Shown: positions 1 through 11,099, counted from the first letter of the stretch. The stretch is 64,000 nucleotides of DNA from Seminavis robusta (GCA_903772945.1 CAICTM010000083.1:1-64000); one strand, 5' to 3'. Numbers and translations are program-made. The notes: generated by a model not told the origin, from the letters alone.

Positions 1-3000
1 CCAAGCTATGGAGTTGGTAGGTGTGTGCCGATATCCGGCCATGGGAGTGCCCTTAGCAGCAGGGTGGGAACCAAGCTCACGAAAATTAACTACTTCCGTC
101 AGAATGGGCGCGTAACTAGGACATTGTATCCAGCTCCAGCTGGGACTACAGAGTAGGCTTGCCTCTCAAACATTAGGTGCACGAACAATCGTACAAGGCA
201 CCAGCAACCAGCTTACGCGGCTTGTCCCGGAGGACGCTTACTTCTGATAGTCCTCCAGATGCACTTCGTCTTTCTGACGCGCGCATGTTTCGAACATCTC
301 CAGCAGGGGCCCGCTAGCGGATACTGGAACTCACGAGATGAGGGAGACAATTCCTTTCGCTAGGTCGCTAGTGGAACCATCACTTCCTTCGATGCGTAGC
401 AGCAATGACTGCAGCTTACAGAAGGCAGCGATCTCCCTGGCGTCCATCTTTTCTTAAGAACCGTCGTTTTTGGATATGTTAAGGTGCTTGCGCGGTCTCT
501 GACAACGGCATAGCGACCGATGTTGCGCCAGGTAGCTCGCGCCTTAGCCGAGAATGTTATCCGTACGGGAGTTCCACCTGAATGGTGTGACTAGCCCCCA
601 GTAGTCTCAGCACTTTGGGCCGTATTCTTTCCAGAACATCAAGTGGCAGTCGCTGCGAGCCCTCCTGCAGGCCCACCATCGGCACCAGCCTCCGGCGCCT
701 TCACCAACACATCACGGCGCCCGCTCCTGCGAGCAAGCTGCTCCGCATTAAACGCGATACGGCCGAGTTCGTTTTATTCGAGAGGTATCATCTTACATGT
801 AAGAATTCTCTGCAGGCTGGTCCGTATGTTATCTACGGAAAGGGTTTTACGATCTTCTGTCCTAGAAGAATGTACGGAACTCTTTCAGAGTTTCTACGAA
901 ACTGAGAAGTTCCTTCTCCGTAACTGTGTAACTGGTCTGAGCAGGGTTGAGCTTCCTGCTGTAGAAACGCGATAGGTTTCACCTTCTGGGAAATTCCGGC
1001 ACCTAGTTGAGTATCACCCGCATCCGTGTGGATAACGAATGTATCGTTGAAGGTCAGGTGTAGGCGAGCAGGGTTTCTTGCTGATGATATTCTTCATCTG
1101 CTAAAGGCCTTGTCGTGTTCCGCTTCCCCATTTCCCACTTTCGTTTTTGTGGAAGTCAACGAACCGAGTGGGGCCAGTACATGTGATCGTCTAATCCACA
1201 TGTCCCGATAGTAGTTCACTAGTCACAATGAATCTACGGAGTTCCTTCCTGTTGTGTAGGAGGAGCGATATTCTTGATCGCGTCTATTTTCTTGGTTATA
1301 GGTTGGATCCCTTCTCGAGTGTATCCAGTAACCTAGGTACTCAAGTTCTCCTCTGCGAAGAAGGACTTGGTAGCAATGATCTTAAGTCCGGCTTCTCGAA
1401 GCCTTCGGAGAACTTCATCCAACTTTTCCAACTTGATCTGCCAGATCGCCGTTAGTCAGGATGAGTAGATCATCATGTATGCACGGAGTATTCTAGGTCG
1501 TGCATATGTTCCCATCTTCTTGGAAGATGTCGGGACTATTATCATAGGCCCATTGGCAACCTCTGGTCTCGTACTTTCCCCACGGAGTACGATAGTACAG
1601 AGTTGCTTCGAGTGAGGTGACAGCTCAGATGTGATAGTATCCATTTTCAGGTCTAGACTGTAGCGACTTGAATCCGTCTAGGTTCAAGAGCATGTCCTGT
1701 ATTTTTGGGATAGGATAAGGCTTCCGCTTAATCCCTTTGTTCAGTTCCCGGAAATCAGAGATAATCGTACAGATCCATCTTTTTGGAATGATGAAAGTTG
1801 GTGCCGCCCACTCGGAACGGATTCACTTCTTGAGTACTCCTGCCTCGCAGAGACGTTCACCTCCATTTTAAGAGTGTTGGTATGAACCCGTGGAATAGGA
1901 TAGCTCTGCATGATAGGGTTTAGCATCAGGGAGAAGTTCTACTTCGTAGTCGTCATCTGCCACTTTCCTAAAGTACCATCAAAAGGTCAGAGTACTTCGT
2001 CAGTAAGGAATGAAGTGTTCCTTCTCTTTCCGTGTTTAACTGATCTTGACTTTGGCAAACCTGCCTTAAGTCAGCTTGTTCGTATTTTTCATCAAGAATC
2101 TTCTTGAGAACGATCTGCACTGTCATCAACAGCGGTAGGATCAGGAATGAAAAAGTTTTCTTCTTCATTGGTGTCGCTATCTTCATAGGAATAGATGCGC
2201 CGTCCCATTCCACTGAATGGAGTGAAATCGAACTTGAAACCTAAGTCAGAGAGAATATCTCGACCTATGATCATGTCATACGCCCCCAAGCTCTTGGTGA
2301 CGTGTAAATCCCACTCGATAATTCTATCTTCGTGGAATTCAGGAATCATAAATGCACCCTTGCACTTGTGCTGGTGTTTAATTCTCCTGCAGGGGTAGTC
2401 CACATCGTTTGGACGCCCCCAAGATCCTCATGCGTAATTTCTTAGCATGAGGTTGAGCAATCAAGGTTCCAGATGCTCCTGTATCCAGTAAGCAACGGAG
2501 TGTAACGGGTTTTGGTTTCCCTTTTTCTCTGCTTGTTAAATCTAACATAGCGATGGTTTGAGGTCTCTTGTCTTGCGACGTTAACGAGGTGGTTGGCCAC
2601 GAGCGAGGTTAACGATGCTAAATAGATCAAGAGTCTAGTTGAGCAGCTTCTAGCAATCATCTAATTTCCGTAGAGTTCATCAGTTGCAAACAATTCTTGT
2701 TTACTATTAGTGGATATCTTCATCACTTTGGTATGAGAATCGAACAGGGTTCCGTTGAGTCATCATCCTGGCCTAATCCTCAGATAGAGATTCTCCATCC
2801 AAGTGATTAAGTTGATAGAGGAGTTGTCCTATTGTCAGAGTTTTCTGATTTGCGCTTGGCAACATGGTTGCGAAGTTTGCAAGTGGTTGACGAGTATCGT
2901 CGATCTCGTTTTTGTCGTCATTGTCGACGAGAGGAAGAATGGGTTTGTCACGCAACTGTTTTTCGAAGTTGCGGAACGCATGCTTTCCTTGAGCCATCTT

Positions 3001-3060
3001 CATGGTGAAGGAATAGATTGAGGGTAGCTGAAAGCAATTGTGTTTGTTAACAAAATGCAC
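1..3060 (-). mobile_element. Fossil Ty3/Gypsy LTR retrotransposon
   Basis: The minus strand shows, in element order from high to low coordinates, a short gag-like segment (about 3060-2770), an aspartic-protease-like segment (about 2660-2090, with the phrase YDMIIGRDILSDLG typical of the Gypsy protease/RT spacer) and reverse-transcriptase segments (about 2000-1450, with a KKDGSVR-like and an IVLRG-like stretch). RNase H and integrase remnants probably fill the part below 1400 but are too decayed to name firmly. The element is broken in many places (well over half a dozen) and runs off the left edge of the window. The order PR-RT and the RT wording point to Ty3/Gypsy rather than Ty1/Copia. Terminal repeats could not be matched, so no age can be given. 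Confidence 0.75.
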
Positions 3061-3800
3061 TACGCTAAAAGCTAGTGTTAAAGATCTTTCGAGTGTTTTG
3101 AGTTTGAGAGAATGAAAGTTATGAGAGAGATTAGAAAGCTATGAAAACTAATCAACGAGAGAGATCATCATCAAGGGATCGTAGATCTGGCTTCCCGCGG
3201 GAGACTATAAGTGTGATAGAGTAGGTTGTGGTAGTAATCCTACGTCTCTCCACGATCCTAAAACGGAACGCGTGGAAGTTTGTCTAGCCTGGATCTAGTA
3301 GCGTGGAAGTACTCCACGCTGGCTAAATATCTAGAGCGATGTTTCATCATCAACTAGTATGACTAGCGCGGTCATTGAGAAAACCGGAACCCTGTCTCAA
3401 ATGACTATTCACGAGAGACTCGGTCATGAGTCGAACTCAAACCCTATCTAGGATCGAGTCGCGAATGAGGCTAAGAGCCGTGTATTGCAACTGCATCCAA
3501 CAGTACTGCTCCTCTATCACCAAAACCACCCAGTGCTGGAACCACCACGTCCTCTTGCTGGAACCAGGGTGTCCAGTGGCGGAAATGTTATCCACACGAG
3601 ATCGACACGCTTTCGGCCCTCGTTGTGCATGAGGGGGTCAGGCTCTTGCAATTCCAACCCAAAGGAATGCCACAGTTCTGCCAAGTAGTAAGCGTCAACC
3701 GAGTGGTGCCGGGCTCCGTCCTGGCTGTCATGGGAAAGGACTTAAACTATGAAGCGCGAAAGACGATCGAAGGAGCTTGGTACGATATATAGGTAGGAAG
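3061..3800. other. Non-coding flank of the Gypsy fossil
   Basis: No credible reading frame. It lies upstream of the gag-like part of the minus-strand fossil, so it is where a leader and 5' LTR would be expected. The 3070-3440 part has LTR-like purine-rich composition, but no partner copy lies inside the window, so this is inference only. Confidence 0.3.
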
Positions 3801-3822
3801 ACTAATGTGGGCCCGTGAATTC

Positions 3823-4935
3823 TTAGAACTTATCAAAGACTCCAGCAACTTTGAATGCAATGTTGTCTTCAATTTGAACCTTGCTGCCTATGTGGACACC
3901 GAGAATCTTACCAAAATGGGGGTGGGCATGCTGCAAAACAACCAAATGACCACCCGAGCACCCTGCAAAAGCATTGACGTCGTGCTCGAAATGATCCTCG
4001 TAGAAGCGTTTAAAAATGCGCCCAGTAAAGATGAGCAGTTCTTTCACTTTCCCCAATATGTCTGGAAGCACTTCCTTGTTCAACCCTTTTTGGCCACGAT
4101 TCACAATCATTTCTTCGTCCTAGTTCGGCCCATCCACTGTATAAACTGCCATGCCTATTTCGAGACCGGTCGTGTAGACAAAGTCGTCAGGCACGACGTC
4201 CTTCACGCTGATGATTTTCAGCAGCTGCTGCGCAGACTCATCAGAGGCCGAAATCTCTGGTCCGAGGGAAATGTCGATACCGTACTTCCATGTCAACTCC
4301 TTCCCTTCCTTGTCGGTTCGTGTGAGTCCGTGAGTATTCGCTGCACTCCATTCCCCAGTTCGCTCCCACCCAGCTCTTGGAATTTCAAGCATTCGAGCAC
4401 TAAGACCTCTGAAAGTGAAGCATCGGAACTTCGTCGAGTGGTCTTCCCAAACCCCCTCTCAATCATTTTCGCTGCAAGTGTTGTGGGCAGCCGTCAGAAA
4501 CTTGACGGTTCCGTCTGGACCACGAACAAGCCCACCTTGGCCAGTGTATGTGGCCGAAGAGAATCCCTCGCTACGCATTGGGAAGAACTGCCACATAATC
4601 TCGCACGCGCTGTTGCGGAGCTTTTTGATCACAAACCGATCCAACCCAGCCATTACATCCGTGGTGTTGTCCCACTTCACGCCCTGGTGCTTATCCAACC
4701 AGCGCATATGCCCTTTACGGCGTGCTATTTTCTCGGCTGAGCGAGCAAATATTTGCTTGGGGGCCTTTGGTGGAGTGTGGCATCCTTTGTAATGATATCG
4801 GGGAGTGGTCGTTGTGTTGCTGCTGTCGCTGCTACCACTGCTCTCTACCACGCCCTCTTCGCCCGTTGTGGAGGAATCGTCGCTGAGCGTCATATTACGT
4901 ATTGCTTCGTTGTCGGCTGATGGAGGAGACATCAT
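3823..4935 (-). pseudogene. Trypsin-like serine protease homologue with two in-frame stops
   Basis: Reading the minus strand from the ATG at 4935, one frame gives a long protein of about 370 codons interrupted by a TGA at 4459-4461 and a TAG at 4120-4122. Protein quality is the same on both sides of each stop, so all three segments belong together. The N-terminal 60 residues are Ser/Thr-rich. A catalytic-His motif (FLTAAHNTC) lies just before the first stop and a serine motif (AGCSGGHLVVL, replacing GDSGGP) is near 3900-3930; a candidate Asp is in KYGIDISLG. This is an S1-like (chymotrypsin-fold) peptidase domain. The Asp-to-Cys change before Ser and the loss of the usual Pro suggest a degenerate or atypical active site. 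No splice signals fit removal of either stop, so a pseudogene is most likely; a recoded or mis-sequenced gene is the alternative. Confidence 0.6.
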
Positions 4936-5470
4936 CTTATTGTGCTTGTTCGTTGCAGAGCTCTGGCGGTGTTTGCTAAGGGGCGAGATGTGGATACCTG
5001 GCCGTTTCCTCCGTGATGGATTCTTTCTGATTGCAGTCGTGCTGTGGCTTTCAGAGACCGTCTGTGCCGGTGAGCTTGCTGGTCTGGGTCGTCTGGATCA
5101 TGCTGCCGCTTGCCTGTTGGATGACGGGCGTGGGTGTCCTTGACTGATTCAGTCGCGTGTCCAGTGGCGTCCGGCGAAATGGAGATTTGTTCAGCAACAC
5201 GTGGGTGCATACTACTGAGGGGCCAGCAGACGAAATGTGAGGATTTTTAATTATCAGGGTTCGACTGGCGTTCTTAACGTTCGTGGGAAGACGAGTGTGA
5301 AGTCGTGAATCAGCAGGCATTTGAAGCCTTGAATATGCTCGTTTTGTGAAGAGGCATGCGCTCGTTTTTTGATCTGGCACGGTCTAGCAGGACGAGACTG
5401 GGTCTGGACGATCCGGAAATTAGTGCCTAAGTTAATTATGAATCACGACTGAATGGTTGCAGGTTTGACA
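4936..5470. other. Intergenic, nothing recognised
   Basis: Upstream of the protease-like pseudogene. Open frames here (for example on the minus strand at 4932-5380) have no recognisable domain and overlap one another in several frames. No repeat or RNA gene was seen. Confidence 0.4.
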
Positions 5471-5479
5471 AGCGAGACT

Positions 5480-5730
5480 TATGGGAGACGGTCTCCTAAA
5501 TAGTCTTCTAAAACCGGTGTGAGTATCCAAAACGGTCGCCTATTTTGAGGCGATCGCCTAAACGATCGCCTAATTCTTCGAGAAACGGGTTAAATCCTAG
5601 CAACAGTATCTTAAATCCAAGCAGTAGCCTAAATAGTCTCCTAATACCGGCAATGGTCGCTTAAACGATCGCCTATTTGTAACGGTCGCCTAAACGGTCG
5701 CCGAAACGATCGCCTAATTGTGAGGTCAAT
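5480..5730. repeat. Short repeat array built on GGTCGCCTA / CGATCGCCTA
   Basis: The unit CG(G/A)TCGCCTAAA recurs about eight times with irregular spacing of roughly 13-40 bp, mixed with a related unit (TAGTCTCCTAA). The clearest copies are near 5532, 5551-5575, 5665 and 5676-5720. The array has no direct-repeat/unique-spacer alternation and so is not CRISPR-like. Many units contain the CGATCG palindrome. Confidence 0.7.
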
Positions 5731-5873
5731 AGGACTGTTCAATCGTGAAACCAACGTCACAAATTAGGATTGCCGGATCATCCTGGGTTACTTGCCAAAT
5801 AATCTCAAGACGGTAAATTCCAGTCTTGGGTAAATATCATTTAAATCCATTTATAACTCTTGTTAAATCTACA

Positions 5874-6215
5874 GACATGTCTCAATGTCTCGCGACATGT
5901 CTCGAGACATTAGGATGTCGCGAGACGTCTCGAGACGTCTATAGACATTTGAGTACAAATCGGAATTCTCTAGACGTCGCGAAAACATTGGGCTTTTGTC
6001 TCAAATGTCTCGAGCCATAAGCCACTGATATTTGTGTGGGTATCCTTTTTAATTAAAGGACAAAAAGACATGTCTTGAGACATTTAAGACGTCGCGAGAT
6101 AACTCGCGACGTCTATAAACATTTGAGTACAAATCGGAATTCTCTAGACGTCACGAAACGTCGCGAGACGTCGCGAGACATAGGGCTTATGTCGCGATTG
6201 TCTCGAGACATAAAG
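5874..6215. repeat. GTCTCGAGAC / GTCGCGAC palindromic repeat cluster with a 40-bp direct duplication
   Basis: Self-complementary words such as ATGTCTCGAGACAT, ACGTCTCGAGACGT and GTCGCGAGAC are packed through this stretch. A longer unit beginning CATTTGAGTACAAATCGG and ending TCTCTAGACGTC occurs at about 5945-5977 and again at about 6119-6151, so the cluster contains at least one ~174-bp period. No coding potential. Confidence 0.75.
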
Positions 6216-6404
6216 GACAAACCAGTCCGGTAGTAAAGAAGATTTATTGTTACTTCTCTTGGTGAACATGTTTTTAAAGCTTGGTATCAAGAAAAAATGG
6301 TGAGTAACCCTAGAAGACAGTTTTGGGGCATAAATTTTACTTTACGTACAAAAAATACTAGAATTTACTGTTGCAATTTTGTTTTTTGGTTTTGGCAATA
6401 ACGG

Positions 6405-6560
6405 ATTGCATGCGATCTCGGCCGAGATTGGATCTTGGCCAAGATCAGTGTAGATCCAGTAGACCAAGATCCAAGATTGGCCGAGATTGCATGCAATCCG
6501 GTCTCCTGGCCGAGATACAAGGCGAGATCTATGGCGAGATCCAAGGCGAGATCGGACCTG
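6405..6560. repeat. GAGATC/GGCCAAGATC-rich repeat, left cluster
   Basis: Words of the type GGCCGAGATTG, TTGGCCAAGATC and GGCGAGATCCAAG recur about ten times. A second cluster with the same words lies at 7340-7480, with part of it in inverted orientation, so the two may be subterminal repeats of one non-autonomous element of about 1.1 kb. Terminal repeats and a target duplication could not be fixed, so the element interpretation is tentative. Confidence 0.5.
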
Positions 6561-7339
6561 GCAACACTCAAAACCAACGTTCCCAACCGAATCGAATCGA
6601 TCGAACGAACGGAAGCTCCTGTCGCCGCCGCTGTCGCTAACCATACAAGAGGAGCCTGTCATGGTGGTGCAGTAGTAGTAGTCATGCAGAGGTGTAGCCA
6701 CTGTAAAGAATAGGAGATAATATCATCTTGATAGAGTAAAGATAGAATAGCCTATCAAAATAATGAAAAAGAGGAGGATACGAGTGGCTTATCATGTTTA
6801 TCAGTCGGTGGCCATCCCTCGCGACTGGTTGGTCCTCTCTTAACCAACCATGTGTGTTGTCAACTGTCGGTTTGTGGGAATGAATCAACAAAAGCCATAT
6901 CCATAGCAGCAACACCACTTTTCCACATTCTGAGACAATTCCCATGGCTATTTGTTGCACCAGCCAGATTATGGAAAATTGGACTTGTTGCTAGTCTACT
7001 GGTTGTTGTCTAACGGAAGGTTAAGAGAGGGTAAACAGCCGGAACTTCTCCGACGCACGAAACAAGATGTCCATCTGCCTCTCCAGTCCAAGCGTAAGCG
7101 GTCAGTCAGTTTCCACCATAAATTCAACAATCAACCATCTCAAAGTGAAAGCTATGCCCTTTTCCCACAATAACCGAAACACTCAACAATGGTGGCTTCG
7201 AACGGTCGACAACAACCAACAAACAGTGATCGGTCTATCGTCAGCTGTAGCTGTTGGTTCATCAGAGCAAATACTAAATATACTGGTACATTAAGCTGTA
7301 GCTGTTGGCGGCGCCTTCGGATTCGAGTTTTGGAACCTA
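6561..7339. other. Spacer between the two GAGATC clusters, nothing recognised
   Basis: Small overlapping open frames without domains. It contains words repeated in inverted form (for example GGTTAAGAGAGG near 7018 against CCTCTCTTAACC near 6834), which again hints at a decayed transposable element rather than a gene. Confidence 0.35.
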
Positions 7340-7480
7340 GTGAATTCGATCTCGGATCTTGGCTCTCGGATCTTGGATCTCTGCTATTGGCATCTTCGCG
7401 GGAGATTGGCTGAGATCGGCGGGGATCCGGGAGACCAAGAGCCGAGATTGGCCAAGATCGGCGATGGATAGGGTGAGATC
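7340..7480. repeat. GAGATC/GGCCAAGATC-rich repeat, right cluster
   Basis: It contains CTCGGATCTTGG twice, then GCCGAGATTGGCCAAGATC and related words, matching the left cluster at 6405-6560 in both orientations. It ends about 60 bp before the MITE at 7539. Confidence 0.5.
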
Positions 7481-7538
7481 CACATAACAGCTTTGTTCAG
7501 ACAATCGCCAAAAAGAAAAAAGGTTGTAAAAAATATTA

Positions 7539-7945
7539 GAGCATTTTCTACCGCTCGTTTTGATCTGCAGGATCTAATTCTGTTTTGATTTTTGCCCAGT
7601 GTGAAAGGGGTGCCACCAAGTCATTCTCTATCATTCTGGTTTGTTTTTGGTTCAAATTCTGGTTCAATTGACTCACTGGACTCAATCTGTACCTTTTCTC
7701 ATGGACGATTTTTCCTAAATCTTCACTGGTTAATGGGGTCATGACAAAATCAAAACAGAGAGCAATTTTTCGTTTTGATTGGCTTGATCTAAACAAAAAT
7801 TTCGTTTTCGTTTAAATTTGGTCCAAACGGAATCTAAACAGCATTTCTACAACAGTGATAGAAACAAGATATGATCAAATTTGGTTTAGATTGTGTTCAA
7901 ATGACCCAATCTAAACGAAATCTGATGGTACCGTAGAAGATGCTC
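7539..7945. mobile_element. PIF/Harbinger-type (Tourist-like) MITE, 407 bp
   Basis: The left end reads GAGCATTTTCTACCG (7539-7553) and the right end is the imperfect inverse, CCGTAGAAGATGCTC (7931-7945), 13 of 15 positions matching. Both ends are flanked directly by TTA (7536-7538 and 7946-7948). A 3-bp TTA target duplication with a short terminal inverted repeat is the signature of PIF/Harbinger elements. The inside is AT-rich, contains repeated TTTTGATCTAAAC-like words and encodes nothing, so this is a non-autonomous copy that must be mobilised by a transposase elsewhere. The close match of the ends suggests a fairly recent insertion. Confidence 0.75.
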
Positions 7946-7948
7946 TTA

Positions 7949-8380
7949 GTCCCAAAACTGTCTTCCTGGCAAAACAAAAGTTTAGGAGGAGACACACATA
8001 CATATCTACCGGGGAAAACGGGCTCGGCAATGCGAGCGCTCTGGGCCTCACTGTTACACAATAGATGGGATAATTGTTGTTTTCGCCGAACGGCATTAAT
8101 AATCGCCACTTCGCAACGGATGCCGTTGGGAACTAAAGATTCGCAGAATGGTATCACTGCCATGTGTGAGGCTCGAAAATCGAAAAACATCACGGTGCAG
8201 GTGATGAGCACTTGATCTTGACGCAAGCGCAGAAGCAAAGTTCTTCTGAGTTAGGCAAAGAAGGAGCACGTTATTCAGAAATTCCCTTTCGTCGCTTCAA
8301 GTGGACGCTTTGCTTCGCAACAGCTTTCAATCGATCGAAGCTCCTTACTTGTCTTTCTTTCCGACTGTTAGTCAGCGACC
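7949..8380. other. Intergenic, nothing recognised
   Basis: Region between the MITE and the small gene at 8381. Open frames on both strands overlap and carry no domain. It probably holds the promoter and 5' leader of the downstream gene. Confidence 0.35.
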
Positions 8381-8794
8381 ATGACGCCCGCCTTGAGAGA
8401 ATCCAGAGATGATGTTTGTCATGGCGGCAGTATGCCCAACGTGATCCATCTGACTTCCTCGAGCTCGGCTGAGAAACCCACAATCGTCGAAAGCTCAACG
8501 GGATATGAAGTAATCAACAGTGGCAGAGAGAGTCTAGAATCCTCTCTAATTGTCGGACGCGGGGACCCAATTTCCCTCCATGTCAATTCAATGCGCTACA
8601 AAGGGGGTTGTCGAAGTGGCAGCGAACAATCTCAAATCAACAAGCAACACAAGGATAAGAATGATGTCATCAAGGCGTTTTCCCTGGTGAGGTCTTCAAG
8701 CAATCTGAGCGATATTACGTTTCAAGATGAAAACGAACACGACCAACAAAGTCAAGAGGTGATACACTTTGAACCGGAAAGGTTGGCTCTTTAA
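8381..8794 (+). CDS. Hypothetical protein, 137 aa
   Basis: An uninterrupted frame from ATG 8381 encodes 137 residues. The protein is polar and low in hydrophobic residues, rich in Ser, Glu, Gln and Asn, with no signal peptide, membrane segment or recognisable domain, and is probably disordered. A second in-frame ATG (residue 18, MPNVIHL) is an alternative start. It lies 755 bp upstream of the MYB gene on the same strand and no splice signals link the two convincingly. Codon use looks like that of the neighbouring host genes, but expression evidence would be needed to be sure it is real. Confidence 0.4.
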   Translation: MTPALRESRDDVCHGGSMPNVIHLTSSSSAEKPTIVESSTGYEVINSGRESLESSLIVGRGDPISLHVNSMRYKGGCRSGSEQSQINKQHKDKNDVIKAFSLVRSSSNLSDITFQDENEHDQQSQEVIHFEPERLAL

Positions 8795-9549
8795 CTCAGT
8801 TTGGATCGAGGCACAGCTTAATCCAGGTTACAATTTACGCTATGCGTTTAGAGTCCAGGGGTATAAGAGATGGATATAATACGACACAGTGGCATCACCA
8901 GATGGCAAGATGTTTTCCATGTATTCGAAACAAGAGCTATAATTGGATTTTAGCTCGTACATACATGCACATTCCAGTGGATTGGTCAAGAAAACACCAT
9001 TCACAGCTACATAGAAAGAGGAGGGCTTGTTTGCTTTTGATTAATATTAACTAGATCTTCCAATTGCACTGGCTTTGGTACTTGCTCTGCAAGATTCTCT
9101 GCATTGATAGGAAGTAAAGGAATGCATTGGGAATCGCCTTGGCACCCGCTGTCCGTATCAGCATAACTTGCGATACATGTACCGGTACCGCGATCGGTAC
9201 AAACGGTACCAGAACCAGGTACCGGTAGCCCAAAATGTGCACCTCAATGGGTTGAATTTCAAACGAGTAATCGAGACTGATGCATCGATGCACCGAGAGC
9301 TACGGTAAGGGCACAGTATGGTACCGTACCACTGGAACCGGTACGACTGGTTGGTTTCCCTCGGATCGTTCCACGCCACGTTACCAGGACACACCCCAGC
9401 GTGGACGATCGGAACAAGTCCATCGTGTGAACGATCTGCAACAGATCGCTCTGTTCCATAGATTCGAACTGGTAGAAAGGTAAACCGTGCAACGTCCACC
9501 CTAGCCAGCTAGTAGCCACGAGCACCTGGCCTTGCACTCTCAACGAACC
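8795..9549. promoter_or_regulatory. Upstream region of the MYB gene with GGTACC/ACCGGT clusters
   Basis: Non-coding. The 9177-9232 and 9318-9345 parts are dense in the palindromes GGTACC and ACCGGT and half-sites CGGTAC, the same motif family found in other intergenic spaces of this window. No core promoter element can be named with confidence. Confidence 0.4.
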
Positions 9550-11099
9550 ATGAGTTGCGACAAATGCGGAAGAAGTGGAACAAAACTGATAGAGTGCCTC
9601 GAGAGTGATTGGACTCGCTATACGAAGAGCCGTCTAGTCTCTGATCTCGAACGTAGAAGTCTGCTTTGTGGCCAATGCTTGCTAGGCAAATCTATCCCGG
9701 TGTATCGACCATCATTGTCGAAGTTTCAGATTGGTTCTGTTCAAGGATTCAATTGGCAAACCAAAGAACATCGAGTGTTGTTTGATGCAAATGATGAAGA
9801 GACATTGGTCGTTTCGTCGACGCCGTTTGCGGATTGCGCCCGCAGCCACCAACCCACTTGCAAAGACACAACAAAGGAAGAGGACAAGGATGATGAAGTT
9901 CCGCCTATTGTGGATGCAGTTCAGGGCGCAGGGGCGCTTTTGTCTCCAGGCCGCCCCGGCGTCGACGATGAAGACGGGGGCCTTATCTTTCGTAACGGGC
10001 AATTTTCTTTTGTGAAGGTGAGTCTACGGCTGATCTCTTCCATATTATTTTATGCGCAACCAAACTATGCATACGCTTACTGCACTCCCCACTTTAGTCC
10101 GAAGACGACAGTGCCTCGTTTGATCCGACGCACGAGAAAACAGGTTTCGAGAACATTTTTGGGGACACTCCAGTTGCGGACCCGCACGACGACTCAGAGA
10201 TGCAACAAAGCACTACTGCGAAGGATAGCCCGAGTGGTCAATTGAGTGAACCCGACAAGACTGGTGACTCGTTTTGCTCGTCTATGACCGGAGGGAAGCC
10301 CTATTTTCCTCACACTGAAAGTCCACATGGCTATTCTCCCAAGGTTAGTCCACGACACTGGAGTTCGGAGGAAGACCAGACTCTCCTCGATTCGATCAAT
10401 GCATTTGGCTTGAAAGAGCTAAAGTGGGCCGTCCTGGCACAGGCTGTAGCAGGTCGCACGGGCAAGCAATGCCGCGAGCGCTACTTGAATCATCTTCAGC
10501 CAAATCTAAAAGGACAAGACATGGGTTGGTTGCCGGCAGAGGATGCTCTGATCTGCCACCTCTACAATGCTATCGGCTCCAAGTGGTCTATGATAGCGAA
10601 GCTGGTGCGGGGTAGAAGTGAAAATGCTGTCAAGAACCGTTACCATTACATCCGTCGCAAGCTTGACAAGCTATTACAACTTACGCCCAAAGGCTATACA
10701 GACCCTTCACGCGATGAACCAAGTGCAGTGGCTGCCAAGGCGTCAAATGCAACCGAGAAGATGGCCCTCTTGAGTGCTGCAGTTGACGCCATTCTTCGGG
10801 CACGATCCAACCCTCAGGCAGTCGATGTTTCTTCCTACGATTGGAACTACGACTTTGAATTCACATTTGGACCCGGAGTTTCCAGTTCTGATCCATCCGA
10901 CACCGCCGAAACCACGTGCCGTAGATGCGCTCTCATTGTTCCGTCACCGCAGACGGGACGTTCGCTGTGCCAAATTTCACGATGGTGTGAGAGCTGCGCT
11001 ACAGCCCCGCCATTCCTCAGCGGCGCCCATCTTTGGATGCTGCACAGCGCACGCAGGGAGTCCAGATTCTCTTCCTGCACAGGTAGTTATGCAAGCTGA
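9550..11099 (+). CDS. R2R3-MYB protein with zinc-binding and Tudor-like N-terminus
   Basis: Two exons, 9550-10017 and 10098-11099, joined by an 80-bp phase-0 intron (GTGAGT...TTTAG), give 489 residues. The start MSCDKC is the first ATG of the frame. Residues 3-43 hold C-x2-C ... C-x2-C (CDKC and CGQC), a likely zinc site; residues 53-92 (GSVQGFNWQTKEHRVLFDAN) look like a Tudor/chromo-barrel strand pattern. Residues ~238-340 are two MYB repeats: HWSSEEDQTLL...W...KQCRERYLNHL, then GWLPAEDALI...KWSMIAKLV...NAVKNRYHYI. DNA binding by the MYB pair is expected; the N-terminal part suggests a chromatin link (inference). The last ~70 residues are less protein-like, and another frame (10774-11124) is equally open, so a missed intron or frameshift near 10900 is possible. 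Confidence 0.85.

Noticed and set aside
3805-4740. 311-codon plus-strand frame
   Set aside because: It is the antisense of the trypsin-like sequence; the minus strand carries the His and Ser motifs, while this frame has no domain.
5480-6215. CRISPR-like array
   Set aside because: No regular direct repeats with unique spacers; units are short palindromic words at uneven spacing, in a eukaryotic genome.
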